A DNA stretch of 64,000 nt from Nocardia africana NBRC 100379 (lineage in GTDB: Bacteria > Actinomycetota > Actinomycetes > Mycobacteriales > Mycobacteriaceae), in the NCBI RefSeq assembly GCF_001612635.1, contig NZ_BDAV01000009.1:248001-312000 (forward strand), read 5' to 3'. A program made the translations under genes and the position numbers. Every line of letters begins with the position of its first letter. Position 1 is the stretch's first letter. This document shows, piece after piece, positions 32,194-40,772 of this stretch. The notes below the pieces were generated by a model. The model did no database searches. It was not told the DNA's origin and saw nothing but the letters and a program-made list of their open reading frames with translations.

Positions 32194-33549
32194 TCAGCTG
32201 TGCAACAGGAAATGCTCCATGACGCGAGCGCCGAATTCCAGCGCCGACACCGGCACCCGCTCGTCCACGCCGTGGAACAGCGCGGAGAAATCCAGGTCCG
32301 GCGGCAATTGCAGCGGCGCGAAGCCGAAGCAGCGAATTCCCAAGCGCGCGAAGGCTTTCGCGTCCGTTCCGCCCGACAGCATGTAGGGCACGGTGCGGCC
32401 GTTCGGGTCGTGAGCCAGGATGGCGTCGTTCATCGCGTCGACCAGATGCCCGTCGAAGGTCGTTTCGTAGGAGTCGAGTTTGGTGATCCACTCGCGCTCC
32501 ACGTCCGGGCCGATCAGCTCGTCGACCTCACGCTCGAAGGCCGCCTGACGCCCCGGCACCACCCGGCAGTCCACGGTCGCCTCGGCGGTCTGCGGAATCA
32601 CGTTCGCCTTGTAGCCGGCGCGCAGCATGGTCGGGTTGGCGGTATCGCGCAGGGTGGCGCCGATGATGCGTGAGATGGTGCCCAGTTTCGCGAGCTGACC
32701 TTCGATGTCCGGGCTGTCCGGATCGAAGTCGATGCCGGTCTCCTCGCTGACCGCGGCCAGGAATTCGGCCACCGAATCCGACAGCACCAGCGGGAACGTG
32801 TGCTTACCCAGCCGCGCCACCGCCTCGGCCAGGATCGTGACCGCGTTGTCGTCGTGCAGGAACGATCCGTGGCCCGCGCGGGCCTTGGCGCGCAACCGCA
32901 TCCAGCCCAGGCCTTTTTCGGCGGTCTCCACCAGATACAGCCGCCGCTCGGTGCCGTCGCGGCGCGGCACGGTCAGCGAGAAGCCGCCGACCTCGCCGAC
33001 CGCCTCGGTGACTCCCTCGAACAGATCCGGCCGGTTGTCGGCCAGCCACTGCGAGCCCCACTTGCCGCCGTTCTCCTCGTCGGCGAGGAACGCGAACACC
33101 AGATCACGCGGCGGGACCGTGCCCTCGATCTTGAACTGGCGGGCCACCGCCAGCATCATGCCGACCATATCCTTCATGTCGATCGCGCCGCGGCCCCACA
33201 CGTAGCCGTCGCGGATCGCGCCCGAGAACGGATGCACACTCCAGTCCGCGGCCTCGGCCGGCACCACGTCCAGATGGCCGTGGATCATCAGCGCGCCACG
33301 GCTGGGATCGGCTCCGGGCAAGCGCGCGAACACATTTGCGCGCCCCGGGGCACCCGACTCCACGTACTCGGTGGTGTACCCGGCCTGCTGCAACTGATCG
33401 GCCACCCAGTGCGCACATTCGCGTTCACCCTTGGTGGTTTCCAGCACCCCGGTATTGGAGGTGTCGAAGCGAATCAGCGTGCTGACCAATTCGACCACTT
33501 CGGCTTCCGCCCGGGAGCGGGACTCGCGCTGTGCGTCGGTACCTGTCAC
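32194..33549 (-). CDS. M20 family metallopeptidase
   Basis: 451 residues, GTG start. Metal-site motifs of the M20/ArgE/DapE group are all present: MIHGHLDVVPAE (first His and catalytic Asp), WGRGAIDMKDMVGM (bridging Asp), FLADEENGGKWGS (catalytic Glu and metal Glu), and a C-terminal SGGTDAKAFARLG region followed by a final His near the end. A lid domain sits between them. It probably hydrolyses dipeptides or acylated amino acids in the cytoplasm; no signal peptide is seen. It precedes the PEBP gene by 33 bases. Confidence 0.93.
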   Translation of the reverse strand: MTGTDAQRESRSRAEAEVVELVSTLIRFDTSNTGVLETTKGERECAHWVADQLQQAGYTTEYVESGAPGRANVFARLPGADPSRGALMIHGHLDVVPAEAADWSVHPFSGAIRDGYVWGRGAIDMKDMVGMMLAVARQFKIEGTVPPRDLVFAFLADEENGGKWGSQWLADNRPDLFEGVTEAVGEVGGFSLTVPRRDGTERRLYLVETAEKGLGWMRLRAKARAGHGSFLHDDNAVTILAEAVARLGKHTFPLVLSDSVAEFLAAVSEETGIDFDPDSPDIEGQLAKLGTISRIIGATLRDTANPTMLRAGYKANVIPQTAEATVDCRVVPGRQAAFEREVDELIGPDVEREWITKLDSYETTFDGHLVDAMNDAILAHDPNGRTVPYMLSGGTDAKAFARLGIRCFGFAPLQLPPDLDFSALFHGVDERVPVSALEFGARVMEHFLLHS

Positions 33550-33651
33550 GCCCCTCTTCCTACCATGCGGCGCATCCCGGCGACGTCCGCCCGCGTTGCC
33601 GCGAACTCGACGGCTGTACCGAGCCGGGTAGGCCGGCGCTCGAACTTCGGC

Positions 33652-34005
33652 TCAGCGAGTGTGCGGTACCCGTTCGGCACCGATCCGCTCCATGCGTGCC
33701 CGCCCCCACGCACCCAGTGGCGCCAGTGCCGCGTTGAGGGTCGCGCCTGATTCGGTCAGCGAATACTCCACCCGGGGCGGCACTTCCGCGTAGACCTCGC
33801 GTTGGATGATCGTGTCCTGTTCCAGTTCACGCAGCTGCTGGACGAGCATTTTCTCCGATACTCCGGCCAATCCGCGACGCAGTTCGCCGAAGCGACGGGT
33901 GCCGTGGGTGTCGAGTTCCCAGAGAATGAGCGCCTTCCACTTGCCGCCGACGACATCCATTGCCGCGTCGATTCCGCACAAATACGGACCCCGTCGTTCG
34001 CTCAT
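33652..34005 (-). CDS. HxlR family transcriptional regulator
   Basis: 117 residues. GGAGGGACGGC precedes the ATG. The family opening CGIDAAMDVVGGKWKALILWEL and the winged helix RRFGELRRGLAGVSEKMLVQ with LRELEQDTIIQREVYAEVPPR identify it. Only the conserved N-terminal cysteine (YLCGIDAAM) is present. HxlR members sense aldehydes or electrophiles through that cysteine or bind flavins. It is divergent from the imine-reductase-like gene and probably represses it through the repeats between them. Confidence 0.93.
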   Translation of the reverse strand: MSERRGPYLCGIDAAMDVVGGKWKALILWELDTHGTRRFGELRRGLAGVSEKMLVQQLRELEQDTIIQREVYAEVPPRVEYSLTESGATLNAALAPLGAWGRARMERIGAERVPHTR

Positions 34006-34037
34006 GCCGTCCCTCCACCTGGTCACACACCTAAAGG

Positions 34038-34065
34038 TAAGTACTACACATATTTGTAAGTACTT
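34038..34065. promoter_or_regulatory. HxlR operator candidate
   Basis: TAAGTACT occurs at 34038-34045 and again at 34057-34064; AAGTACT and AGTACTT also form an inverted repeat across 34039-34065. The site lies between the divergent HxlR and reductase genes, and its spacing fits a dimer. Confidence 0.6.
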
Positions 34066-34140
34066 GGCGCACAGCGCAATACGGGTCATGATCGGCAGTG
34101 GCGCGCCACCCGACCCTACGACATGAGGGAGCAACCCGAG

Positions 34141-35004
34141 ATGCGAGACATGCGAAGGACTGTCAGCGTGCTGGGCCTGGGGGCGATGGGGCGTGCGCTG
34201 GCCGCCGCCGCACTGAACGGCGGTCACCGGGTGCGGGTGTGGAATCGCAGCGACGGCGGGGACGACGCACTGATCGCAGCCGGGGCCGTGCGAGCGGCCT
34301 CCCCGGCCGCGGCGGTGACCGGCAGCGATCTGGTGATCGTCTGCCTGTTCGACCACGCCTCGATCCACGCCGTCCTGGATCCCGTCGCCGCACCGCCGGC
34401 TGCGCTGGTGAACCTCACCACGACGACTCCCGAGCAGGCTCGCGAGCTGGCCGAGTGGTCGCGCAGCCGCGGGATCGCTTACCTCGACGGCGGCATCATG
34501 GCGGTCCCGGAGATGATCGGCGGCCCGGCTGCCTCGATCCTCTACAGTGGCGACGAGCCGACGTTTCAGGCAGGCCGCAACGTGCTCGAGCTGTTCGGCG
34601 GCGCCGAATACCTCGGCGCGGACCCCGGTCTGGCCGCGGCCTACGACTTCGCGCTCCTAGCGGCGATGTACGCGATGTTCGGCGGGTTCGCCCACGGTGT
34701 GGCCATGATGCGCGCCGTCGGAGTCTCGGCCGCCATGTTCGCCGAGCGAGCGGTGCCGTGGCTGACCGCGATGACGCGATCGCTCCCCGAGCAGGCCCGC
34801 CTCGCCGATCGTGGCGACTACGCCACCGAGGTGCAAAGCCTGCGATTCAACAAGGCCGCGGTCGACGCGATCGTGCGGGCCGGCCGTGACGCGGGAGTAG
34901 CCGTCGACGTGCTTCGCCCGATCAAAGCGCTGATCGACGAACAGATCGCCGACGGCCACGGCGAACAGGCCTTCGCCCGAATCGTGGAAGGCCTGCGCCG
35001 CTGA
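34141..35004 (+). CDS. imine reductase-like NADPH-binding protein (6PGDH/beta-hydroxyacid dehydrogenase fold)
   Basis: 287 residues from the ATG at 34141 with GGGAG about 9 bases upstream; an ATG at 34123 is also in frame. The dinucleotide motif is VLGLGAMGRALAAAAL and NADPH is suggested by WNRSD after the second strand. The middle shows VNLTTTTPEQARELAEW and DGGIMAVPEMIGG, the imine-reductase version of the substrate loop. The C-terminal helical domain would form an interdigitated dimer. Members reduce imines or related carbonyls. The HxlR gene upstream is the likely regulator. Confidence 0.88.
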   Translation: MRDMRRTVSVLGLGAMGRALAAAALNGGHRVRVWNRSDGGDDALIAAGAVRAASPAAAVTGSDLVIVCLFDHASIHAVLDPVAAPPAALVNLTTTTPEQARELAEWSRSRGIAYLDGGIMAVPEMIGGPAASILYSGDEPTFQAGRNVLELFGGAEYLGADPGLAAAYDFALLAAMYAMFGGFAHGVAMMRAVGVSAAMFAERAVPWLTAMTRSLPEQARLADRGDYATEVQSLRFNKAAVDAIVRAGRDAGVAVDVLRPIKALIDEQIADGHGEQAFARIVEGLRR

Positions 35005-35019
35005 TCGGCGATTCGCGAA

Positions 35020-35910
35020 TCAGGCTGCTGCCGAGGTTTTCTCGGTGATTGCGGGCGCGTCACCGATGTGTTCGCGCCAGCCGGGGGGGCCGAACGCGTA
35101 TCCGAGGCGACCGCGCCAGGTGCCGGCCCCGCGCACATCGCGGAGCAACGCGGCGAATTCGTGGTAATTCACCTTCAGGGGATTCCCGGTGCCGATGTCG
35201 TGGGTGAGCCCGTAGCGGATGGGTTCGGATTCGGCGGCGAAGCTGCCGAACACGCGATCCCAGACGATGAACACGCCGCCGTAGTTGGTGTCGAGGTAGG
35301 GCTGGTTGGAGCCGTGGTGCACGCGGTGATGGGCGGGGGTGTTGAACACGAATTCCACCGGGCGCCACAGGGTTCGGACGCGCTGGGTGTGGATCGGGAA
35401 TTGATACAGCAGCCCGAGGGTGTTGAGCAGGAAGATCATCCACGCGGGCAAACCCAGCAGTGCGGCCGGCACCCACGCGAGGCTGCGCATCATTGCCGCG
35501 ATCGGGTTGAGCCACGGCAACCGGATCGCGGTCGTGAGATTGAAATAGGTGCTCGAGTGGTGCACCGAATGGGCCGTCCACAGCAACCGGATGCGGTGAT
35601 CGGCCCGGTGCGCCCAGTAATAGCAGAAATCGGTGACCACCAGTCCCAGCAGCCACACCCACCAGTCACGCGGTGACAGGTGCAGTGGTGTCCACGATGC
35701 CGCCAGCACGATGGTGGAGAACGGCAGGACGTAGTGCAGCAGCGGCTTGGTGAGCTGGCCGATCGCGTAGGTGGCCCAGTTGGTGGCCGCCTCGCGCCCG
35801 TACCGGCCGCTGGGTGCGCGGTCGGGATCGCGGCGCGCGTCCCACCACTCCACGCCCATCATCGCGATGAAGGCCGGCACCGCGTACAGCGCCAGGTCCG
35901 CATTGTTCAT
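35020..35910 (-). CDS. sterol desaturase/fatty acid hydroxylase superfamily protein
   Basis: 296 residues with CAGGAG upstream of the ATG. Histidine clusters typical of the di-iron membrane oxygenases are complete: HRADH, HSVHHS and HHRVHH. At least four hydrophobic segments flank them. The family inserts or hydroxylates C-H bonds in sterols, fatty acids or carotenoids, or acts on alkylglycerol lipids. The substrate cannot be told. It converges on the reductase gene with 15 bases between stops. Confidence 0.92.
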   Translation of the reverse strand: MNNADLALYAVPAFIAMMGVEWWDARRDPDRAPSGRYGREAATNWATYAIGQLTKPLLHYVLPFSTIVLAASWTPLHLSPRDWWVWLLGLVVTDFCYYWAHRADHRIRLLWTAHSVHHSSTYFNLTTAIRLPWLNPIAAMMRSLAWVPAALLGLPAWMIFLLNTLGLLYQFPIHTQRVRTLWRPVEFVFNTPAHHRVHHGSNQPYLDTNYGGVFIVWDRVFGSFAAESEPIRYGLTHDIGTGNPLKVNYHEFAALLRDVRGAGTWRGRLGYAFGPPGWREHIGDAPAITEKTSAAA

Positions 35911-36099
35911 CCGAACTCCTGTCCCGATCCGATCCGCCCGCGGACACCGAGGCGTCCTCGCGCGCGGCGTGCCACAGCGACGGTAATGCCGCCGACCAGC
36001 CGGAACATCGGGCCCGAGAGGGACCTCCGATCCCCCGCCCGAGGGACTCGCCGTCACCGTCCGCGCCGGTATCGTCGCGGTGTGTTGTGGGAGCGAGCG

Positions 36100-37518
36100 G
36101 TGTCGCCGAGCCCGTGGGCGCTGCTGCGGCGTACTCCACGGCGGCCGGAGGCCGAGAGCGCGGCGGGTCCGCCGGGCGGTGAACTGCGGGCGGTGCGCCG
36201 ATCGCTGACCAGGCAATCGGTGGCGGTCGCGGTGGTCGCGGCGTTGGTGGACGCGGTCGTTTTCGCGCTCTCCGGCATCTTCGCGGTGGCGCCCGGCCCG
36301 GCGAGCGCGGTCCTGGTGGCGATCGCGGCGGCCGATCTGGCTTTCGCCGCGCCACCGGCAACGGCCGCGGTCGTCGCCGTGGTCCAGGTCGCGATCCGGC
36401 TGGCGGTCACGGTGCTGCTGCACCGGCACGGACTGCCCGTCCGGGTGGCAGACGTCGGCTTCCTCGTCGCCGGCTATCGAGCGGGCGCCTGGTTGTCGGG
36501 CCGGGCGTCGCTGGTGACGGTGCCCGTCCTGGTGCTGGGTGCGTGCGGTGCGCCGCTGATCGCGGGCGGGGCGCCGGCGGCGGACTGGCGTCTGCTGCTC
36601 ACCTCCTCGATCTCCGGTGGTGTCGTGCCATGGCTGGTCGGCCGCTACACCGCAGGTCGCGGCGCCTATATCGCCGAACTGGAGCAGCGCGAACGCCTCG
36701 CCCGCCAACAGCAGCGGACCGCGCTGGAACGGGCGCTGACCGACGAACGCGAAGCGATCGCCCGCGACCTGCACGATGTCATCTCCCATCACGTCAGCGC
36801 GATCGGCATCCACGCGGGCGCGGCGCGTCTGGCACTGCATGGACGTGGCGCCGCCACCGCCGCGGCGACGCGCTCCCTGTCGGCGGTGGAATCGGAGAGC
36901 CGCGCGGCGATGGTGGATCTACGCCGCCAGCTCGATCTGCTGCACGGCCGCGAGGACGCCGCCCGACAGCCGGGTATGGCCGATATCGACGCTCTGGTCG
37001 ACCGCGTGCGCGGCGCCGGCCTGGATCTGGCCGTCACCACCACCGGCGCCGAACTACCCCGTTCGCTCGACATCACCGTCTACCGGATCGTCCAGGAACT
37101 GCTCACCAACGCCCTGCGCCACGGCGCCGGCAGCGCGCGGCTGACGGTCCGCAACGACGGCACCGAGGTCGAGATCGAACAGACCAATCCGCTTGCCGGC
37201 GAAGAGGATTCGACCGTATGCGCGCCTTGCTTGCCGGCGGTGCGGGCAACGGCTCACCTCGATTCGGCAGCGACTCCCCGCGCAACCGTCCCTGCCACCA
37301 CACCGGCCATGGCCAGGTTCCGTTCCGGCCGGCGAACGCCGCCGCGAGAACGCGGGCCTGCGCGGCCGGACGGTGCCGCCCCGGAGGCGACCACGGGCGT
37401 GCATCGGGGACTCGACGGTATCCGCCGGCGCGCGGAGCTCTTCGGCGGCAGCGTGGACCACGGCATCGCCGACGGCCGCTGGCGCGTCCTCGTCCGGCTC
37501 CCGGGCGGGCGGTCGTGA
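36100..37518 (+). CDS. NarL-type sensor histidine kinase with unusual insertion
   Basis: 472 residues from the GTG at 36100 (GGGAG 6 bases upstream). Four to six membrane segments fill residues 35-185. The HisKA_3 dimerisation helix carries the phospho-acceptor histidine in IARDLHDVISHH, and the ATPase N-box is VYRIVQELLTNALRHG. The usual glycine-rich part, RGLDGIRRRAELFGG, is separated from the preceding VEIEQTNPLAG strand by about 67 residues of low-complexity sequence (37195-37395) rich in Ala, Pro, Arg and Thr. The signal is unknown. It overlaps the response regulator by four bases (GTGA). Confidence 0.9.
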   Translation: MSPSPWALLRRTPRRPEAESAAGPPGGELRAVRRSLTRQSVAVAVVAALVDAVVFALSGIFAVAPGPASAVLVAIAAADLAFAAPPATAAVVAVVQVAIRLAVTVLLHRHGLPVRVADVGFLVAGYRAGAWLSGRASLVTVPVLVLGACGAPLIAGGAPAADWRLLLTSSISGGVVPWLVGRYTAGRGAYIAELEQRERLARQQQRTALERALTDEREAIARDLHDVISHHVSAIGIHAGAARLALHGRGAATAAATRSLSAVESESRAAMVDLRRQLDLLHGREDAARQPGMADIDALVDRVRGAGLDLAVTTTGAELPRSLDITVYRIVQELLTNALRHGAGSARLTVRNDGTEVEIEQTNPLAGEEDSTVCAPCLPAVRATAHLDSAATPRATVPATTPAMARFRSGRRTPPRERGPARPDGAAPEATTGVHRGLDGIRRRAELFGGSVDHGIADGRWRVLVRLPGGRS

Positions 37519-38171
37519 CCGGCACGGTCCGCGTCCTCATCGCCGACGACCACGCGATGTTCCGATCCGGACTGCGGGCCGTCCTCGATGCGGCCCCGGA
37601 CCTCGAATGCGTCGGCGAGGCGGGCGACGGTCGCACCGCCATCGCCGCTACCGCGCGGCTACGGCCCGACGTGGCCATCCTCGACATCCGGATGCCGAAA
37701 CTCGACGGTTTGGAGGCCACGGAGGCGATCGTGGCCGCCGGCGGCACCCGGGTGCTGGTGCTGACCACCTACGACAGCGAGGCGAGCCTCGCACGCGCCC
37801 TGCAGGCCGGTGCCAGCGGATTCCTGCTCAAGACGCTGCCGCCGGAGGAGCTGATCGCGGCGATCCGCGTGGCGGTGCGCGGTGACGCGATCATCGACCC
37901 GTCGATGACCCGCCGCCTGGCCGCCCGGCTGGCCGGCACGCTGGCCCCGCCGCCACCGCCCGATCACGCCCTGACCGCCCGGGAACAGCAGGTTCTCCTC
38001 CTGCTCGCCGACGCCCGCAGCAACAGCGAAATCGCCGCCGCCCTGGGGGTCGGCGAGGAGACGGTGAAAACCCACGTATCCCGGATTCTGGCGAAACTGC
38101 AAGTGCGCGACCGCATTCAGGCCGTCGTGTACGCCTACCGGCACGGCTTGGTGCGATCACCCGGCCGCTAG
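37515..38171 (+). CDS. LuxR/NarL-type response regulator
   Basis: 218 residues. The receiver domain has the acidic pair IADDH, the phospho-acceptor aspartate in VAILDIRMPKLDG, a TTYDS switch and the lysine in FLLKTLPPEEL. After a proline-rich linker comes the LuxR helix-turn-helix: ALTAREQQVLLLLADARSNS and VGEETVKTHVSRILAKL. It is the partner of the preceding kinase. Its targets are unknown; the likely product of phosphorylation is a DNA-binding dimer. Confidence 0.95.
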   Translation: MTGTVRVLIADDHAMFRSGLRAVLDAAPDLECVGEAGDGRTAIAATARLRPDVAILDIRMPKLDGLEATEAIVAAGGTRVLVLTTYDSEASLARALQAGASGFLLKTLPPEELIAAIRVAVRGDAIIDPSMTRRLAARLAGTLAPPPPPDHALTAREQQVLLLLADARSNSEIAAALGVGEETVKTHVSRILAKLQVRDRIQAVVYAYRHGLVRSPGR

Positions 38172-38357
38172 CCGTGCGCCAGGGGCCCCGGCGACGTGGG
38201 CGAATCCTGGCAAATTTCCCGCATCTCGGGTATCCGAACCCCCGGCACCACCGCCGAACCGGGATTATCCTCGCGGTGTGTCGACCCATCACCGGGCTGC
38301 CGGTGATGTTCAATCGGTGCCGTTGAGGTTCCAGCGAACGAGTGAAAGGTTAGAGAC

Positions 38358-38672
38358 ATGGCACTTCCCACCATGACCGCCGAGCAACGCTCCGAAGCGC
38401 TGGCCAAGGCGGCCGCGGTCCGTAAGGCGCGGTCGGAACTGATCGAGCAGATTCGCAAGGGCTCGATCTCGTTGGCCCAGGTGCTCGAGCGCGCCGACAA
38501 AGAGGACCTGGTCAAGAAGACGAAGGTCGCCGCGGTCATCAAGGCCCTGCCCGGCATCGGGCCGGTCAAGGCGGCAAAGCTGATGGACGAAGCCGATATT
38601 CCGGTCGACCGCCGTATCGGCGGCCTGGGGTCCCGTCAGCGTGCCGCACTGCTCGAGGCGTTGACGAACTAA
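38358..38672 (+). CDS. mihF: integration host factor, actinobacterial type (mIHF)
   Basis: 104 residues, the normal length for the long form. It has a helical N-terminal part (RSEALAKAAAVRKARSELIE) and the helix-two-turn-helix DNA-binding part LPGIGPVKAAKLMDEADIP, with RRIGGLGSRQRAALL at the end. mIHF is an essential nucleoid protein in mycobacteria and bends DNA, and it is unrelated to E. coli IHF. An AAAGGTTAGAGAC leader precedes the ATG. It stands alone, 107 bases from tRNA-Leu. Confidence 0.96.
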   Translation: MALPTMTAEQRSEALAKAAAVRKARSELIEQIRKGSISLAQVLERADKEDLVKKTKVAAVIKALPGIGPVKAAKLMDEADIPVDRRIGGLGSRQRAALLEALTN

Positions 38673-38735
38673 CCCTCCCGAAGGCGGCGCTCAGCAGTCA
38701 CTCGCGAGTCCGGGACCTGCACGGACACCCGTGAT

Positions 38736-38764
38736 TTGGACCTTGCGGAGAGATCCGTTAACCT
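38736..38764 (+). promoter_or_regulatory. promoter of tRNA-Leu
   Basis: TTGGAC (38736-38741) and TAACCT (38759-38764) are separated by 17 bases. Transcription would begin about 9 bases before the mature tRNA. Confidence 0.5.
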
Positions 38765-38779
38765 TGCTGAGCACCACCG

Positions 38780-38865
38780 GTCCGGGTGGCGGAATGGCAG
38801 ACGCGCTAGCTTGAGGTGCTAGTGCCCTATTAACGGGCGTGGGGGTTCAAGTCCCCCTCCGGACA
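38780..38865 (+). tRNA. tRNA-Leu (anticodon GAG)
   Basis: 86 bases. Acceptor arm GTCCGGG pairs with TCCGGAC (one G-U), discriminator A. The anticodon stem CTAGC/GCTAG encloses TTGAGGT, giving anticodon GAG. A long class II variable arm (GCCC-TATTAAC-GGGC) and a T-arm with TTCAAGT follow. The 3' CCA is not encoded. Confidence 0.95.
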
Positions 38866-38884
38866 CTGTGTGTAACTCTGAGTT

Positions 38885-38920
38885 ACAGATAACCCCCGGC
38901 TTCGGCCGGGGGTTATCTGT
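38885..38920. terminator. strong terminator after tRNA-Leu
   Basis: A perfect 16-base-pair stem (ACAGATAACCCCCGGC with GCCGGGGGTTATCTGT) closes a TTCG tetraloop and is followed by TTT. It can also serve the convergent SulP gene. Confidence 0.9.
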
Positions 38921-38931
38921 TTCCCGTGATT

Positions 38932-40686
38932 CTATCGCGTCGGCTCGGCGCCGTCGGAGTGTTCGTCCACATCGGGCAGATCCGCGACCGCCGCCGTCAC
39001 GGTCGGATACAGGCCGACCGGCCTCGCGTCGGCTTCGGCGGTGCCCAGTGCGTCACCGAACTGGCCGATCGAGCGGGCGATCCGGAAGTCGATGTGTCGC
39101 CGGCCCAGGTCGTCGCGCAGATCCGCCAGCATCGCCGCGGCGGTGACGTCGATACTCGGCGAGGTCTCGGCGTCGAGAACCACCAGCCGGGTCCGGTCGG
39201 TGCACAGCTGCTCGATCCGTCCGCGCACGTAGTCGGCGTTGGCGAAGAACAGGCCCGACTCGACCCGCACGACCACCAGATCCGGTCGCTGGGTCAACTC
39301 CGGATGCCGGTCCGCATCCAGCCACAGCGTTCCGGAGCGCACCACCGGCGCCACGTGCGGGCGGGACGAGCGGTACACCAGCAGCAGCATGGAGATGCCG
39401 ATCCCGATCAGCAGGCCGGGCAGCGTATCGAACAGCAGGACGCCGATCATCGCCGCGACGGCGGCGGCGAAGTCCGCGCGGGCGGCCTTGCCGTAGATTC
39501 CGCCCAGGCGCTGCGTCCACACCCGATACAGCCGCCGCAGCGCCGCGAAATCGACCAGCTCGATCACCGCCGCGATCACCACACCCGCCAGCGTCGCCTC
39601 GGGCAGGTTCTCGAACAGACCGGTCAGGAACAGCAGGGTCAGCACGGTCAGCGCCGCCACCACCAGCCCACTGCCCTGCGATCTGGCCCCTGCCGAGCCG
39701 TTGACGGCGGTTTTGGACAGGCTTCCGTTCACGACCATGCCCGAGGCCAGCCCGGCGCCCAGATTCGCCGCGCCCAGTCCGAGCAGTTCGCGATTGGCGT
39801 CGATCTGGTAACCCGCTTTGGCCGCATAGGTTTTCGCCGCGCCGAGGCCCTCGGCGAAGCCGATCAGCAGTACGCCCACCGCGGGGCCCAGCAGATCGAT
39901 GTAGGTGCTGACATCGAGCCCGTCCGGAAGCCCCAGCGCCGGCAGGCCGGAATCGATGTGGCCGACGATGGCGACTCCTCGCTCGTCCAGATCGAACACC
40001 GCGACCGCGCCGATTCCGGCCAGCACGGCGAGCAGCGAACCGGGGACCAGCGGCAGCCATCGCTTCACCGCCAGCACGATCGCCAGGCTCGCGACACCGA
40101 CCACCACGGTCCGCCACTGCGCATCGCCGAGATGGCGCAGCACACCCCACGCCTGCTCGAAGAAGTTGCCGCCGTGCTTCGGGATGCCGAGCAGTTTCGG
40201 CACCTGGCCGATGATGATCGTCAACGCCAGCCCGATGATGAATCCCTTGAGCACCGGTTCGGAGATGAAGGCGGCGACGAAGCCGAGGCGGATCGCCCCC
40301 GCGATCAGGCCCACGATTCCGGTGGCGATGGCCAGCCCCGCCGAGAGCGCGATGTAGCGGCCGCCGTCCGCGCCCGCCATCGGCGTCACGATCGCCGCCG
40401 ACAGCGCCGCGGTCGCCGACATCGGTCCGACCACCAGATGCCGGGAACTACCCGCCAGCGCGTACAGCACGAGCGACGGCACGGCCGCGTAGAGGCCCAC
40501 GACCGGCGGCACACCCGCGATCGAGGCGTAGGCCAGCGCTTCCGGCACCAGGACCGCCCACACGGTCAGGCCGGCGACGACATCGGCACGCAACCACTGC
40601 GGGCGATATCCCGCCAAGGATTCGAATATCACCCAGCGTGCCGCCACCTGTCCTCCACCCGTCCGCAGGACCGGTCTCCCGATCAC
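38932..40686 (-). CDS. SulP family anion transporter with STAS domain
   Basis: 584 residues. The membrane domain has the SulP pattern, starting WLRADVVAGLTVWAVLVPEALAYASIAGVPP (given as WLRADVVAGLTVWAV and LVPEALAYASIAGVPP) with PMSATAALSAAIV and the SLSKTAVNGSAGARSQGSG loop, and about 10-12 spans. A C-terminal STAS domain (VVLDAETSPSIDVTAA) begins near residue 445. SulP proteins carry sulfate, bicarbonate or other anions; the substrate is not clear here. It converges on tRNA-Leu. Confidence 0.93.
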   Translation of the reverse strand: MIGRPVLRTGGGQVAARWVIFESLAGYRPQWLRADVVAGLTVWAVLVPEALAYASIAGVPPVVGLYAAVPSLVLYALAGSSRHLVVGPMSATAALSAAIVTPMAGADGGRYIALSAGLAIATGIVGLIAGAIRLGFVAAFISEPVLKGFIIGLALTIIIGQVPKLLGIPKHGGNFFEQAWGVLRHLGDAQWRTVVVGVASLAIVLAVKRWLPLVPGSLLAVLAGIGAVAVFDLDERGVAIVGHIDSGLPALGLPDGLDVSTYIDLLGPAVGVLLIGFAEGLGAAKTYAAKAGYQIDANRELLGLGAANLGAGLASGMVVNGSLSKTAVNGSAGARSQGSGLVVAALTVLTLLFLTGLFENLPEATLAGVVIAAVIELVDFAALRRLYRVWTQRLGGIYGKAARADFAAAVAAMIGVLLFDTLPGLLIGIGISMLLLVYRSSRPHVAPVVRSGTLWLDADRHPELTQRPDLVVVRVESGLFFANADYVRGRIEQLCTDRTRLVVLDAETSPSIDVTAAAMLADLRDDLGRRHIDFRIARSIGQFGDALGTAEADARPVGLYPTVTAAVADLPDVDEHSDGAEPTR

Positions 40687-40772
40687 AGACCGTCGTTGCC
40701 GCTCGGCAGCGACGCTAACGACGGTGGCGGCAGGCGCGCGTCACACGTTGCGGGTGAATATGCGGTCGGCGC

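Noticed and set aside
35010..35021. 12-bp palindrome GATTCGCGAATC between convergent stops
   Set aside because: It has no loop and would make a poor hairpin. It spans coding ends and could be chance.
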